The notes under the pieces: model-generated
Databases searched by the model: none
Told to the model about the DNA's origin: nothing
What the model saw: the letters and a program-made list of their open reading frames with translations, nothing else
Part shown: one piece after another, positions 12,281-22,460 of the stretch
Layout: every line of letters begins with the position of its first letter
Numbering within the stretch: the stretch's first letter is position 1
Translations under genes and position numbers: made by a program
DNA from: Litoditis marina
Lineage: Eukaryota > Nematoda > Chromadorea > Rhabditida > Rhabditidae
NCBI GenBank assembly: GCA_964036275.1
Contig: OZ038436.1
Coordinates: 5,612,936-5,676,935, forward strand
DNA: 64,000 nt
Reading direction: 5' to 3'

Positions 12281-13088
12281 TTTTTGTGCACAGAAATGCG
12301 AGATTTCAAAAACGATTAAGTACATTTACTCAAAAATGGCTGGATCGATTTTTTCGGTTTTGATGGAGAGAGGTAGAGAAGAAAAGGTTGTATAACATAC
12401 TAGAAACGCTTTCAATTTCTCTGAAATACTGTAAAGTTATTGAAAATGGCGGTTCGCTAAAATAACTTCCGGCGGCGACAGCTAGGGCGACGGCGACGGC
12501 TGCATTGACCTATTCCGTATCTTTTCCGAGACATGGCTGGATGAATTCTCTACAAATTTTCAGAGTTCATTCTGCTACTGGATATGTTGTCACGGACAAA
12601 GTTTCATGTTTATATCTCTATAGACAAAGTTTTTCTCTCATTAGGGGTTTACGGAAGTGTTTCGTTCTGAAAACTGCATATTGTGATGTTCATTACGTCC
12701 TAAAAGATGTAATATCTGCGGTAGTTATGTTCAAATGTCACGAAAGTGCTAATAGGCATAAAAGCAAAACTTCTACAATAGGCAGGATTCGAACAGTCGG
12801 CGTCGAACGCATTATCACATATTTTTCGTAAGATTCAAGTTGATTTTGTACGAAACCGTAAGTTGAAAAAGCGTAAAGTTGATTTTTTTAATCGTATTTT
12901 GTCGCTTATTGCGTAAAAATTAATATAAAAAACTTGAGTTTTCATTTTCTTCTAACAAAAAGTTTGTCAACATTTATTCATGCAGTATGTAGTCTTGACT
13001 AATGAATGGATGATGAATTATTATTATTATTATCCGGTGTTTGGGTAGTTTTTTTTGGGTAGTTTTCATTGGGGGGTTTTTTAGCGCC
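12281..13088. other. Intergenic stretch, no gene seen
   Basis: It has a short GC-rich patch of GGCGACG-type repeats at about 12469-12502, an (ATT)n run at 13017-13032 and T-rich direct repeats (GGGTAGTTTT twice, about 13045-13068). An open frame at 12505-12831 has no recognisable domain or splice context. Confidence 0.5.
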
Positions 13089-13175
13089 GTTGAATTTAGC
13101 GCCGATTGTATGTAAATGGCACTGTTTCGCTGAAAGCAATGAAACAAACATTTCATGATCCAAGATTTTCACATT

Positions 13176-13245
13176 CAATGAAGACGGAATGAAATTCGAA
13201 AACCAAAATACAATGAAAACGGAATGAAATTCGAAAAACCTAATA
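13176..13245 (+). repeat. 35-bp tandem duplication
   Basis: Two adjacent copies of a unit beginning CAATGAARACGGAATG and containing AAATTCGAAAA, at 13176 and 13211. Confidence 0.85.
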
Positions 13246-13326
13246 TTCACACTAAATAGAGCCCCACTCAATAGCAAATCAAGAATGAACTAATCATGAT
13301 TTCATTTTCATTCACGAATATAGCTG

Positions 13327-13510
13327 TGAACAACATTTGATTTTTGGTTACATTAAGAATGGTTACATCATTTGAACAACATCTGTTTAATCCATTGTGA
13401 TTTACAAAACCACAGACACTCATTTAGTTTCAATACACTTTTTATTAATTAAACATTTGTTCGGTTTTCGAAGATATTGATTCAGTCAATATTGATCGAT
13501 GTTCGCACTT
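13327..13510 (+). repeat. Dispersed repeat, copy 1 (partner at 18113)
   Basis: It shares GAACAACATTTGA, CACAGACACTCATTTA, TTTCAATACACTT, AACATTTGTTYGGTTTTCG and AAGATATTRATTCAGTCAA in the same order with 18113-18262, both on the plus strand. No coding potential is seen. Confidence 0.75.
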
Positions 13511-13892
13511 ATTTTATTTGTGTACACATCGTATCGTTTTTTGAACAAATAACTGTCTTCTCAATCGAAAACTGTGAAAAACAAGGAACACACAAAGGTT
13601 TATGTATTTTCATTGTTGGCTACGACACCCTTCATTAACGCTAGGTTACACCTTTTTACGCTAAACAACATCGCATTTCGTTTGCAATGTACATCATGCA
13701 ATTGCATATTTTGATTTCAATAAGTTTCGGAAACAGTTAACCATATATGTATGGATATGAACCATTAATATTGAGAAAAACATTCTAACAAATAGCTATT
13801 TGCGTGATGAAATTGAGAAATTCACAGTGAAATGAACGTGCGCAGAAAACTTTGGTAGTTGAACTGTAATGAAGATGTATTTGTATTATGGT

Positions 13893-14016
13893 AAAGAAGG
13901 ACGAATATGTGGTCCAATCGCAACGGTTCAGTCCTTTAAACAAACTGCAATACATTTTTCAAATGCAGATTAAACGACAGTTGACACGGTATTGGTCCAC
14001 ATAATCGTCCTGCTTT
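13893..14016 (+). mobile_element. MITE-like hairpin, copy 1
   Basis: About 124 bp whose two halves are imperfect inverted repeats: AGGACGAATATGTGGTCCAA and AGTCCTTTAAA on the left, and TTGGTCCACATAATCGTCCT with ATTAAACGACAG on the right. A relative lies at 17135-17254 in opposite orientation. No ORF is present. The target duplication is not clear, so the superfamily is not assigned. Confidence 0.7.
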
Positions 14017-14374
14017 GAACGCGTTCTTTCTTCCGAATCTGTTATAATGTTGTTGATTTCGGCTTATGAAAAAAATCTATTTCATTTGAAAAAAAGCTGG
14101 CATGATTCTCGTATATAGAATATTTCCGTTGTGTGTGAAAAACCATGAACAGTCTTTCGCGATATTTGCATGATTATTTTCTGTTCAACGACTTTAACCA
14201 TGTTACTAGGTAACACCAGTCGACACCACGTTAATAGAATGGGTGAAACACCCAACTGCGTCTACAATATGAACTAGTTGAAAACGTTGCAAACAGAAGT
14301 ACGTTTTATTTGATCAACATTTGCAAAAAATGGAACGAACTCTGGCTGTTGTAATTCAACAATTAGGATGTTTC

Positions 14375-14410
14375 ATTAGTGATGTATGTAGAATTAGTGA
14401 TGTATGTAGA
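14375..14410 (+). repeat. 18-bp tandem duplication
   Basis: ATTAGTGATGTATGTAGA occurs twice in a row, at 14375 and 14393. Confidence 0.9.
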
Positions 14411-14425
14411 AAGAATTTGGAATTT

Positions 14426-14580
14426 GGCCGCGCAGCGATGCCCGTGCCCCCAAACATTACCCAGTGCCGCGAAGCGGCCCTATCTTTGGAAACAGTGGCC
14501 GCATCGCCGCGCAGCGGCGCGTCAATCGATAATCGAGACAAGTAGGCGACGCGTAGCGGCGCGTCAATCGATGATCGATA
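14426..14580. repeat. Cluster of GCCGCGNAGCGGC palindromes
   Basis: Four GC-rich palindromes: GGCCGCGCAGCGATGCC (14426), GCCGCGAAGCGGC (14466-14478), GCCGCGCAGCGGC (14506-14518) and GCGACGCGTAGCGG (14547). The last two belong to a direct duplication with a 42-bp offset: AGCGGCGCGTCAATCGAT at 14513 and again at 14555. The composition differs sharply from the surroundings. Confidence 0.75.
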
Positions 14581-14628
14581 TTCAGAACAAGGGAACAGTG
14601 GTTGATTGAAAAATTGAATGGCACAGCA

Positions 14629-14749
14629 TTATTCACAAACGCCAGTATAAGGTATCAAGTGTGAAACACTCGAGCGCGAATACATGTGGTTATTTACAAA
14701 CGCCAGTATAAGTATCAAGTGTGAAACACTCGAGCGCGAATACATATGA
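14629..14749 (+). repeat. 61-bp tandem duplication
   Basis: Two copies, starting at 14629 and 14690, of a unit reading TTATTYACAAACGCCAGTAT, then AAGTATCAAGTGTGAAACAC, then TCGAGCGCGAATACAT. Each copy carries one minus-strand GTGTTTCAC motif. Confidence 0.9.
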
Positions 14750-16178
14750 AAAGCGGTGACTTCAGATTACTTTAATACAAGTAAACTTCTAATTGGAATT
14801 TGAAATACATGTGTGAACAGTTTACCTGTGGACGTCTTTTTATATTTTGAATCTATTCTCTATTCTCCTAAACTTCCGAGCAACGAGAGTGATAATTCGT
14901 TTTTCCAAACATTTCAATTCATATGAAACGCATATTTCAAGGATTTCTATATTTAATTCCGCAATAATTATCTTTTTTTAATTTAACTTTATGCCGACTG
15001 CAATCCATCATTAATCTCTGTTCAGTTTGAAACTTTCATAGATTGTTTGCATAAACTTTTGTCGAATAACCAACACATTGATGTACTTCAGAAGAGTTAC
15101 TCATTTCCGTCCTTTCTCGACTATTCTTCCGTAGTTTATCGATTTATTAAATGAGCTTTAAATTTGTTCACCTCCTGAGCGTGGTTCAATGTGACAACAG
15201 GTATGTATGATCAGCATTAGACAGCTTCAGGTGTTACAGATACTGGTTCAGAAAACTTGGTCCTATTGCTCAACACACAGCAGCTATCCGTTCATATAGA
15301 GGGTGAAACATTCAAACGCGTCAACAGTATGTCTTGATTAATTTCATTCTGAACGGGATTATTTTTCACTTGGATGAAATTTAGATAATGCAACCAAATG
15401 TCACAAAAGAACACAACATCGATATTGGCAGATGTATATTCACGACCGATAAATTTCGCTCCTAATTTTTCATAGGTGGGCGTAAGAAAATATTCAATTT
15501 GAACAAGAGTTTGAGACAAGGGTGTTTGAAGTATATTGAGGCAAGTGTTTTAGATAGAAAGAGAAATGTACGAAAAACGACCACAAAAACGACGAGCGAA
15601 CCAATAGTTTTCCCGATTGTTTTGCCGTTTTATAGGAATACGATTTAGATAGAACACCGTTGCCAGCTACTACCTTTCGTTATGTTGTCATTTGTTATTT
15701 GTTAGTTTCAGGCTCTGAGCCCTAGTTATAAATTGGTTCACAATGTCAGGCTTGAACAACCCCTCTCTCTCCCACTCTGATCATTTTCCAACGAATATTT
15801 TGGTAATGGAGAACATTTTCTCGTTACAGTGGGAAATTAAAGGGAAAGGAAATATTGGTACTCTCAGGTACATTTTAATCGCATCTAAACTACTTTCTCT
15901 CAACGTTTTTGGTGACTGGGAGTACCCAGAATCAAAACTTGACGGGACTTTCTATCCGTTGGAAAGTTCGATGATTTCTACGATTTTATGTCGATTAACT
16001 CTTTCGTTGGAGAGTGTATCAATTCTGAGCGCGATTCAATGTGACAGTAGTTGCATGTAATCAGCATTTGGCTAAAGGTAATTAGCCACGGAAGAGAAAC
16101 AAAATTATAGCCTATTCCTGAAGTTTGTGTGCTTAACCGACTTCGAGGTGGTATTGATGATTGGGTGCAATGTTATAT
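14750..16178. other. AT-rich spacer, no gene seen
   Basis: It contains two half-sites of the TTCAATGT module, both followed by ATCAGCATT (15181 and 16031), and one GTGTTTCA-family site (15301). The open frame at 15743-16060 has no Kozak, splice or domain support and is cut by repeat motifs. Confidence 0.5.
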
Positions 16179-16182
16179 TTAT

Positions 16183-16194
16183 CCCCCCCCCCCC
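16183..16194 (+). repeat. C homopolymer (12 bases)
   Basis: A run of twelve C followed by TCCC. Long C/G tracts are frequent in nematode genomes; the exact length may be unreliable. Confidence 0.9.
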
Positions 16195-16232
16195 TCCCTA
16201 TAAACTCATTTATGAACGGAATTCATCAAATA

Positions 16233-16252
16233 CTTTATTTATTTATTTATTT
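16233..16252 (+). repeat. (TTTA)n microsatellite
   Basis: About five TTTA units, followed by GATGCACTACGAGGTGCGC. On the minus strand this would be an (AAAT)n tail, so it could mark the 3' end of a minus-strand retroelement extending to higher coordinates. No coding support was found for that. Confidence 0.6.
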
Positions 16253-17134
16253 GATGCACTACGAGGTGCGCTAAACGAGAAAGAAAAAACTGAACACAGA
16301 ATTATTTGGATACAATTGATCGAAGAAAAAGAACACAGTGAAATACAGAAGCAATATCGAACAGTCGTCAGAAAAGTACACGTGTAGAATTAGGAAAAAT
16401 ACGTCTAAAAAGTCCGCTAACTACACAGATTGGGTGTATGGATCTATGAATTCAAAAATCAGTGTGTCGCCAATCAAAGCTACATGCTCTGGTGTATATC
16501 TGAATAGGAATCGAATCGTGTTGTCATTTTTCTCTGCCACAGAAGGTAAAGTGAACAACTACATTCAGTACTGAACAAAATACGGGGATTCAAATATTTT
16601 GATATAGGGAAGGTTCAACGCCGAATGATTATATTGACTAAAAACTGTCAAAATAGGACGCATTGGAAGTTTTAATGGGTATGCCACTGATTTCTTATAT
16701 GCAGGGTTGATTCTCCTCACTTTTGAGGTTTTATTGAGGTTCACTTTGTTTCAGGTGTCTGCCGACTCTTCATACACAGTTGAATGTTGCGCCGATTGTA
16801 TTTAATTGGTAGAGGCAACACTGTGTGTTAACTTGACATCAGTTGTTTGTACATAGTTTCAATGATCGATATCTCTTTTTTATCGTGAACGGGAAATTCG
16901 TTATATTACAAATAAAACTGCATTCGTGTTAGGTGCGAGGAGATTATAATACTTTTTTCATGTACAACAAACGGTATTTCTAGTTGTATAGTGTGTTCAA
17001 GTTTGACCCCCAATTCCTTGTCTGCATTCGTTTAGAAACCAAAGTTTCTAACTGCAAAATCATTAAACAAGTGAAACTGATTACTGGCTTTCATTGAAAA
17101 AGAGTAGATTAGGAAATATTTTGCTTAAACGTTA
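16253..17134. other. Spacer, no gene seen
   Basis: Only one TTCAATGT-type module (16779-16812). Short open frames at 16127-16387 and 16338-16574 overlap in different frames and include low-complexity sequence. Confidence 0.5.
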
Positions 17135-17254
17135 TAAAGCAGGACGGTTATGTGGACCAATCCCGTGTCAAGAGTCCTTTAAATTGCAGTTGAACAATGT
17201 GTTGCAGTTTAAAGGACTGAAGCGTTATGATCGGACCACATAATCGTCCTTCTG
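17135..17254 (-). mobile_element. MITE-like hairpin, copy 2
   Basis: Inverted halves: AAAGCAGGACGGTTATGTGG with AGAGTCCTTTAAATTGCAGT, against TTGCAGTTTAAAGGACT with CGGACCACATAATCGTCCT. It is in reverse orientation relative to the 13893-14016 copy: its left arm matches the reverse complement of that copy's right arm, including GACCAATNCCGTGTCAA. Confidence 0.75.
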
Positions 17255-18112
17255 TGACTGGCCTTTCTACTGGTAGGCCAACGAATCCTCCAGTTTTGAT
17301 TGAAACATAGTGAGATGATTTTTCAAAGTTGAGTAAAGATATGCGCTCCAATGTTGCACTAGTGATACAAGAGTTCACCACATGCATGGTAGTTTTCATA
17401 AAATCCTCTTTCCAATTTTAATTGAATAGTCAAATGATATATGAACAGCGATGTTCTGACAGTGGTAACTGGTATTTCGGCTAAAACTTATTTTGTACGG
17501 TTTGAATGAATTAAAAACTGTGATTCGAATAGTTTATAACAGGAACTAAGACCAAAACTATTTATGGCATTTTAAGCCCAACAGTAGTATTGTGTTTCAT
17601 TTTGACCTTCTGGTATAGTAGAACACCTTAAAAACATAGCGAATATAGTGTTTTGACATTGCGTGGCATTTTCTTACGTCTATCAATTTATTATAAATTG
17701 ATAGTAGTTCGCGATGCAATCTATCTGAAAACATTTTGTATGCTCCTTGAACTACAACGGGGTATATTTGTGGACATGTTATGCAAAAAGATAGGAAGGT
17801 GATCATTGCATACAGGACAAATGTAACAAATACGATTTATCGTTCGAAGTAATTCACTTGCAAACATTTCATGACAAACTCGGGAATTGCTACGCACTAG
17901 AGTGTTTCACCATCTTCACATAAACTGTGATCTTCTAAACTTCTCAATTCTCTGCGTCAATGATAGCAATTACGAAATTGGTGTATTTTTAAGCGTGGTT
18001 TGACGTCCAGAAGTTTGCCATTTAGAATTTTCTGAGTTCAAGTCAAGATGTTTATTCTTCAGAGTTTCAGTTACAAAAAGATTTTCACATGTTTCTCATC
18101 AACTCTTGTGAA
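17255..18112. other. Spacer with a perfect 25-bp palindrome
   Basis: No gene is recognised. CTATCAATTTAT, a single T, then ATAAATTGATAG form a perfect AT-rich palindrome at 17680-17704. One GTGTTTCAC-family site lies at 17893-17911. The minus open frame 17597-17806 runs through the palindrome and is probably chance. Confidence 0.55.
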
Positions 18113-18262
18113 TATGAACAACATTTGAAGGTTTGAGCTGTTCAATTAATTGTGTTGAAAATCACAGACACTCATTTATTTTCAATACACTTGTTATTAT
18201 TGAACATTTGTTTGGTTTTCGAAGATATTAATTCAGTCAACATTGATGGATATTCACACTGA
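18113..18262 (+). repeat. Dispersed repeat, copy 2 (partner at 13327)
   Basis: Diverged second copy of the 13327-13510 repeat with the same block order, including CACAGACACTCATTTA and GGTTTTCGAAGATATTAATT. Confidence 0.75.
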
Positions 18263-19004
18263 ACTCTAAACAGTAACATGACAAAATGGTGATCGTTTTA
18301 AAATAAATGACACACGATTGACGAAGGAAAAAGATGTAATTTGCATTATTATTTTTTCATTTTCCAGTGTATGAATGCGTTTTCGTTCTACACCAACCAA
18401 CATCACATTAAATACAGTGAGTTCCACATACAACTGAATTCCAAAGTTTGCTATCATTTGCGAACGTGTCTCATTCCAAAGCAATCGAATAGATTGGCGA
18501 AAGTTCGGAGTACCCGAACAGGCTTCCCGCCAACTGGTTGAAACTCAGCTGAATGTAGCGCGCAATGTATTTATATGACAGAGAAAGCGCTGTTCGTTTA
18601 TCTGTCAAATTTCAAAGGCTGGTTCGGATACAACTAACATCGATTGAACCACACTTAGAACGTAGAACCCTACGGTATTAGCCGAACGTTGAAGTTATTC
18701 GATCACGTTTTATGCTAACTATTCAGTTACAGTATGTCTATGAAATATCAGTTCAAATGACAGCAGACTTCTAAGCACAGTCAAATGTGGCGCTCTTTGT
18801 ATTTATTTGGCAGAAAGTGCGAAGATGTTTTCAAGATTTTTTCAATTTGGCATAATTCCGAAGAAGTAGCGATCCCTGTGAAGCTCAGAGATCGTTCCTA
18901 TTTCAGCAAAAAATCGTGGTGCAGAAAAGTATGCTCTTTTTCTAGTACCGTTATTGTTGAAGTGAGAGACCACATACTGTACACTGGAATATGAACTGTT
19001 ACGC
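18263..19004. other. Spacer with two promoter-like modules
   Basis: No gene is recognised. Two TTCAATGT/TATTTAT modules lie 232 bp apart on the same strand (18548-18580 and 18780-18813). Confidence 0.5.
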
Positions 19005-19025
19005 GGGGGGGGGGGGGGGGGGGGG
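19005..19025 (+). repeat. G homopolymer (21 bases)
   Basis: Uninterrupted run of 21 G preceded by ACGC. It could form G-quadruplex structure; its exact length in the assembly may be wrong. Confidence 0.95.
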
Positions 19026-19067
19026 CTGATAGTAAAAGTTTTGATTTACATCGGTTTACATGAAAAC

Positions 19068-19868
19068 ATTCATATAAACATTATGTGAATGTTTTAATTA
19101 TACAATTTGTACGTTTCCTATAAATGCCATTCATAAAGTGAGAATAAGCGTGCTAGCGTGTTTCACACATAATACTTAAACTGAGATGAATTATATTTCA
19201 CAATTGACAGTGCGATAAACCTCTAAGATTTTAACCATTCCCGTTATAATATGAAGTTTAGCAGTGAAAATGAAAATATAAGCAGACTGGTTTTTCACAT
19301 CATTATAATACTTCAAATAATGTACACATAGTATGATTTGTATTAAGTCACTGAAACAATCTTACTTACAGTCCACTTTGAAATGAACACCACTTCAAGT
19401 GTCTATAATCTTCACAAGCACGGTTCAATGTAGCATGACTTATATTTATATGGCAGTGAACGTGTAGAATGTTGCTTCCCAGTCTATGCTTCCCTATGAA
19501 TAATTAGTGCAAGATAAGTTTTCTTAAATAGTTATGTTCCCAAACATAAAAGCTTATTTCCAAAACTTGCTAACGATTAAAATTTCCGCAAGGATCAACC
19601 GAATTAATATCTTCCAAAATGTGCCATATAAGAGCAATTGGCGCTACATTGAAATGTGCTTGGAAAAGCTGCAGACACACTGTAGAAAGAAAAATACTGT
19701 AGAAAGAATGAGTCAAAGAGGCCATTTTCCTACAACTTGAATTGCATGAGAGTTTGAGAATCCTAAAAAACATCTAATTGTATTTAAATGAAGTTGCTAC
19801 GATCTTACAAATTGAAAATCATTTTTGCTGATCAAAAAGTCAACTATAAATCTGCATAATTTTCACTT
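19068..19868 (+). repeat. Segmental duplication, copy A (uninterrupted)
   Basis: About 800 bp, from ATTCATATAAACATTATG to CTGCATAATTTTCACTTAG, very similar to copy B (25037-25478 plus 29139-29488). Long shared blocks include AGATGAATTATATTTCACAA, AAACCTCTAAGATTTTAACC and GTTATGTTCCCAAACATAAA. It holds one GCTAGCGTGTTTCAC site and two TTCAATGT modules in opposite orientation. The unoccupied target AATTAGTGCAAGATAAG lies at 19502-19518, with AGTG at 19506-19509. Short open frames in it are repeated in copy B but have no coding signature. Confidence 0.9.
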
Positions 19869-20180
19869 AGAAACGTAAATATGCAGTCTATATTATAATA
19901 TAATGTGACATATATGAAGAAAGGATCAACTACTCAGTTAATATAACGCTTTATATTGCAGGTGCAACATTCGATTACGTTAGCTTTCGTAAAAGCACTT
20001 GTAACCAACTTCAACTATGATTATTTCAGAACCCTGCTGCTGAAATGTGTACTGTTTCTCTATCCATATACATACTTGCTCTAATGCCCTGGTATTTTTG
20101 TTTATAACATTTTTCTCGTCTGGATCTTGCTCAAATTTCGTTGTTCATCTTGTATTCAACATTAACCAAAGGTTGTAAAC
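19869..20180. other. Spacer with an orphan exon-like segment
   Basis: At 20030-20107, after TTATTTCAG, an open segment encodes a 25-residue hydrophobic tail (NPAAEMCTVSLSIYILALMP then WYFCL) ending in TAA. It resembles the last exon of a GPI-type protein, but no upstream exon was found. Treat it as unproven. Confidence 0.3.
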
Positions 20181-20183
20181 ACA

Positions 20184-20258
20184 ACCGCGGCCCAACAGGT
20201 AACACGTCCGCGTGACTGCGCGGTACTACCGCGGACCTGCAGATTGAGAAATTCGAAC
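20184..20258 (+). pseudogene. tRNA-like relic
   Basis: CGCGGCCCAACAGGTAACAC matches the D-arm/A-box layout of a tRNA (compare YGGCNCAACNGGTAGCGCG). It is followed by GTCCGCGTGACTGCGCGG, which folds as a 5-bp stem CCGCG/CGCGG with a 6-base loop. The T arm is poor: AATTCGAAC is present but no GG and no closing stem. A second CGCGGAC at 20232 can pair with the same left arm. It is most likely a decayed tRNA gene or SINE head, and not functional. Confidence 0.4.
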
Positions 20259-20540
20259 ATTCACTAACAAATTTACTGTAAAACTTGGGATATTCTTTTT
20301 CTTCCTACTATATCTATTACAAACTAATGAAAATTAGTCGCATATAGGCGGTTCACTACATTTTCAATTTGCATGCTGGCGTGGATATCTGCCTTTAACA
20401 CGCTTCGATGTGTTCGCTGTGCTTGAAAAACTATTTTTGTTCAAGAAATGACACGATGTGTACGAAAAAAGAGATCTAGATCAAAGAACATTATTTAGTG
20501 TGAACATCCAGCAGTGTTGACTAAATTAATATCTTTGAAA

Positions 20541-20680
20541 GCCAGAACCCAATTAATATCTTCGAAAATGTGCCATATAAAAGCAATCGGCGCTACATTG
20601 AAATGTGCTTGTAAAAGCTGCAGACTGAATTTAGGTAAAATACTGTAGAAAAGGAAAAAGGTAACTTTTCTACAGATTTG
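20541..20680 (+). repeat. Diverged third copy of the duplication's right part
   Basis: AATTAATATCTTCGAAAATG, TGCCATATAAAAGCAATCGG, CGCTACATTGAAATGTGCTT and GCTGCAGACTGAATTTAGG correspond to 19604-19690 and 29230-29330. It shares the ACTGAATTTAGGTA segment with copy B, whereas copy A lost it, so B keeps the older form here. Confidence 0.8.
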
Positions 20681-21221
20681 CTCTAATCAAAATCTATTCA
20701 AAAAACATCACAATCTTATGAAGCATTTTTACTACCGGATTTTATTGTTCATCTTTCATAACATACCGTAACGCCTGCTGAGTTAACACGGTTCAATGTA
20801 GTGCGGATTGTATTTATATAGCGAAAGTGTTTTAGCATATTGCGAATTCATAATGGACACATAAAACAAGCTTTGTAGTTGGCACATTACCCAACAGGAC
20901 TAAATGAAATTTCAAAGCGGTTTTTGAACATGTTGAAATTCTTCAAAACATGACAAAATCATGTGCAGAGTTCTTCCCCTTTGTTATAACTCGTATTCGA
21001 AGAAACTTTTTGTGAAATTCATGTTTTCTCTAAATAACAATCTTCCAAAGTTTTTGAAACGCTTCCATCTCCCTCATACTTTTCGATACCCGATACTATT
21101 TTGAAGAATATCTCTCAAAGTATCTACTGTTGTACCAACTATTTGGTACAATAACCGTCGTTCAGCCCTGTCAAGTTGCATGTTAAACTATGTGCGCGTA
21201 ACATGATAATTCAGTTTTTAG
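20681..21221. other. Spacer upstream of the LINE fragment, no gene seen
   Basis: One plus-strand TTCAATGT/TATTTATATAG module at 20789-20823. Nothing else is recognisable. A 5' part of the LINE is not present. Confidence 0.5.
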
Positions 21222-22178
21222 AGTTCCACCTCCAATAGTCTTTCTGATGTTTTCAAGATTACTAGTGGAGTACCTCAAGGTGGAGCCATTTCTCCACTCC
21301 TCTTTAGTGTTTATACGTGCGAAGTACCTAGTATACTTGTCAAACCAGGTTTAGTGAGCTACAAAGTTTTTGCAGATGATACAAAGATTTACCAGGATTT
21401 CTGTGTGGATGATAGTAAAGTGCATTTACAAGAATCGATTGACAGTATGTACTCTTGGTCGGTTCAGTGGGAATTACCTTTGTCCGTAGAAAAAACAAAG
21501 GTACTACATATTGGAAATAAAAACCCCAAGAATGTGTATACAGTCAATGGAACTGTCACGGGCGGTTGTGACACTGTGCGCGATTCAGGTTTCACAGTCA
21601 CAAGTAGTTTGACATTTGCCGATCATTGCAAACGTATAGTCGCTGCAGCTAAAAGAAGGACATACAATATGTTCAAAACTTTGAAACTGAAGAATAAGTT
21701 CACGTGAATTAAGGTTTACAAAACATACATTCGTCCTATTGTTGAGAGTGGCTGCACTGTGTTCAACTCTGAGAGAATGTGTGTAAAAGCAATCGAATCA
21801 GTGCAGAATGACTTCACTAGGAAGTTATTCATGCGACTAGGAGGTTATACGTATTGTAAAATACCGTCAGCTGAGTTCAGAAATAAGAAATTAGGTCTTC
21901 AGTCTTTAGAGAAAAGACGTAACGTCTTTGATTTGATCATGGTTCACAAGATTGTACATGGAAACTCTGGCGTTGAGACTGCAAAGTTTTATACCTTTGA
22001 AAACTCGCGAACCAGGGGTACAAGGTTGAAATTACGTTTCACCGCTCCCAAATTCAAGACTAGAGCACAATGTTTCACTGTCAGAGCTGGTTCTAAATAC
22101 TTGAAAATCACGAAAAATAAATCTGTACCTGTTTCAGTCAAATGTATGAAAAAATATTTGTTCGAAACCCTTAACTAA
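21222..22178 (+). pseudogene. CR1-like non-LTR reverse transcriptase, 3' part, one nonsense codon
   Basis: One reading frame runs from 21222 (just after a TAG) to the stop at 22176-22178, broken only by an in-frame TGA at 21705-21707. In order it shows the RT palm motif TSGVPQGG...SPLLF (from about 21261), the catalytic FADD box (VFADDTKIYQ, 21366-21395), the WELPLSVEKTKVLHIGNKNP block, then the C-terminal thumb region VYKTYIRPIVESG, QNDFTRKLFMRLGGY and SLEKRRNVFDLIMVHKI. This order and wording are typical of nematode CR1/Jockey-group elements. The endonuclease and the first RT blocks are missing, so it is a 5'-truncated dead copy, as usual for LINE insertions. A short deletion after CTVFN is likely. 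Confidence 0.9.
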
Positions 22179-22460
22179 TTAATGAATTGAACGTTTCTGT
22201 TGGAACCCATTTGAGTTTTGTAGGTCAGTGGCTTGTGTTAGTTAACTTCTTGCTCAGTTTCCGTTTTTATTGTTGTGTAAACCATCATCATTCCGACATA
22301 TATATCGTTAATGTGTTGTTGTAGTACTGTTCTCATTCCACATCCCACTTTATCACTTTGTTCTATGTTTTATTTCTGTTTCCACCACTTTTTTTCCACT
22401 TCTCATCTCATTTTTTCACGTATTTATATGCGTAATCAATCAATCAATCAATCAATCAAT
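22179..22460 (+). mobile_element. LINE 3' UTR ending in (AATC)n
   Basis: A T-rich 280-bp non-coding tail follows the RT stop and ends in about seven AATC units at 22434-22460. A short tandem repeat in place of poly(A) is a hallmark of CR1/L2-type elements, and it marks the 3' boundary of the insertion. Confidence 0.75.

Noticed and set aside
12505..12831. 108-codon plus ORF
   Set aside because: No domain, no coding-like composition and no splice partner; probably chance in a GC-patch region.
15743..16060. 105-codon plus ORF
   Set aside because: It overlaps a dispersed motif half-site and shows no recognisable protein features.
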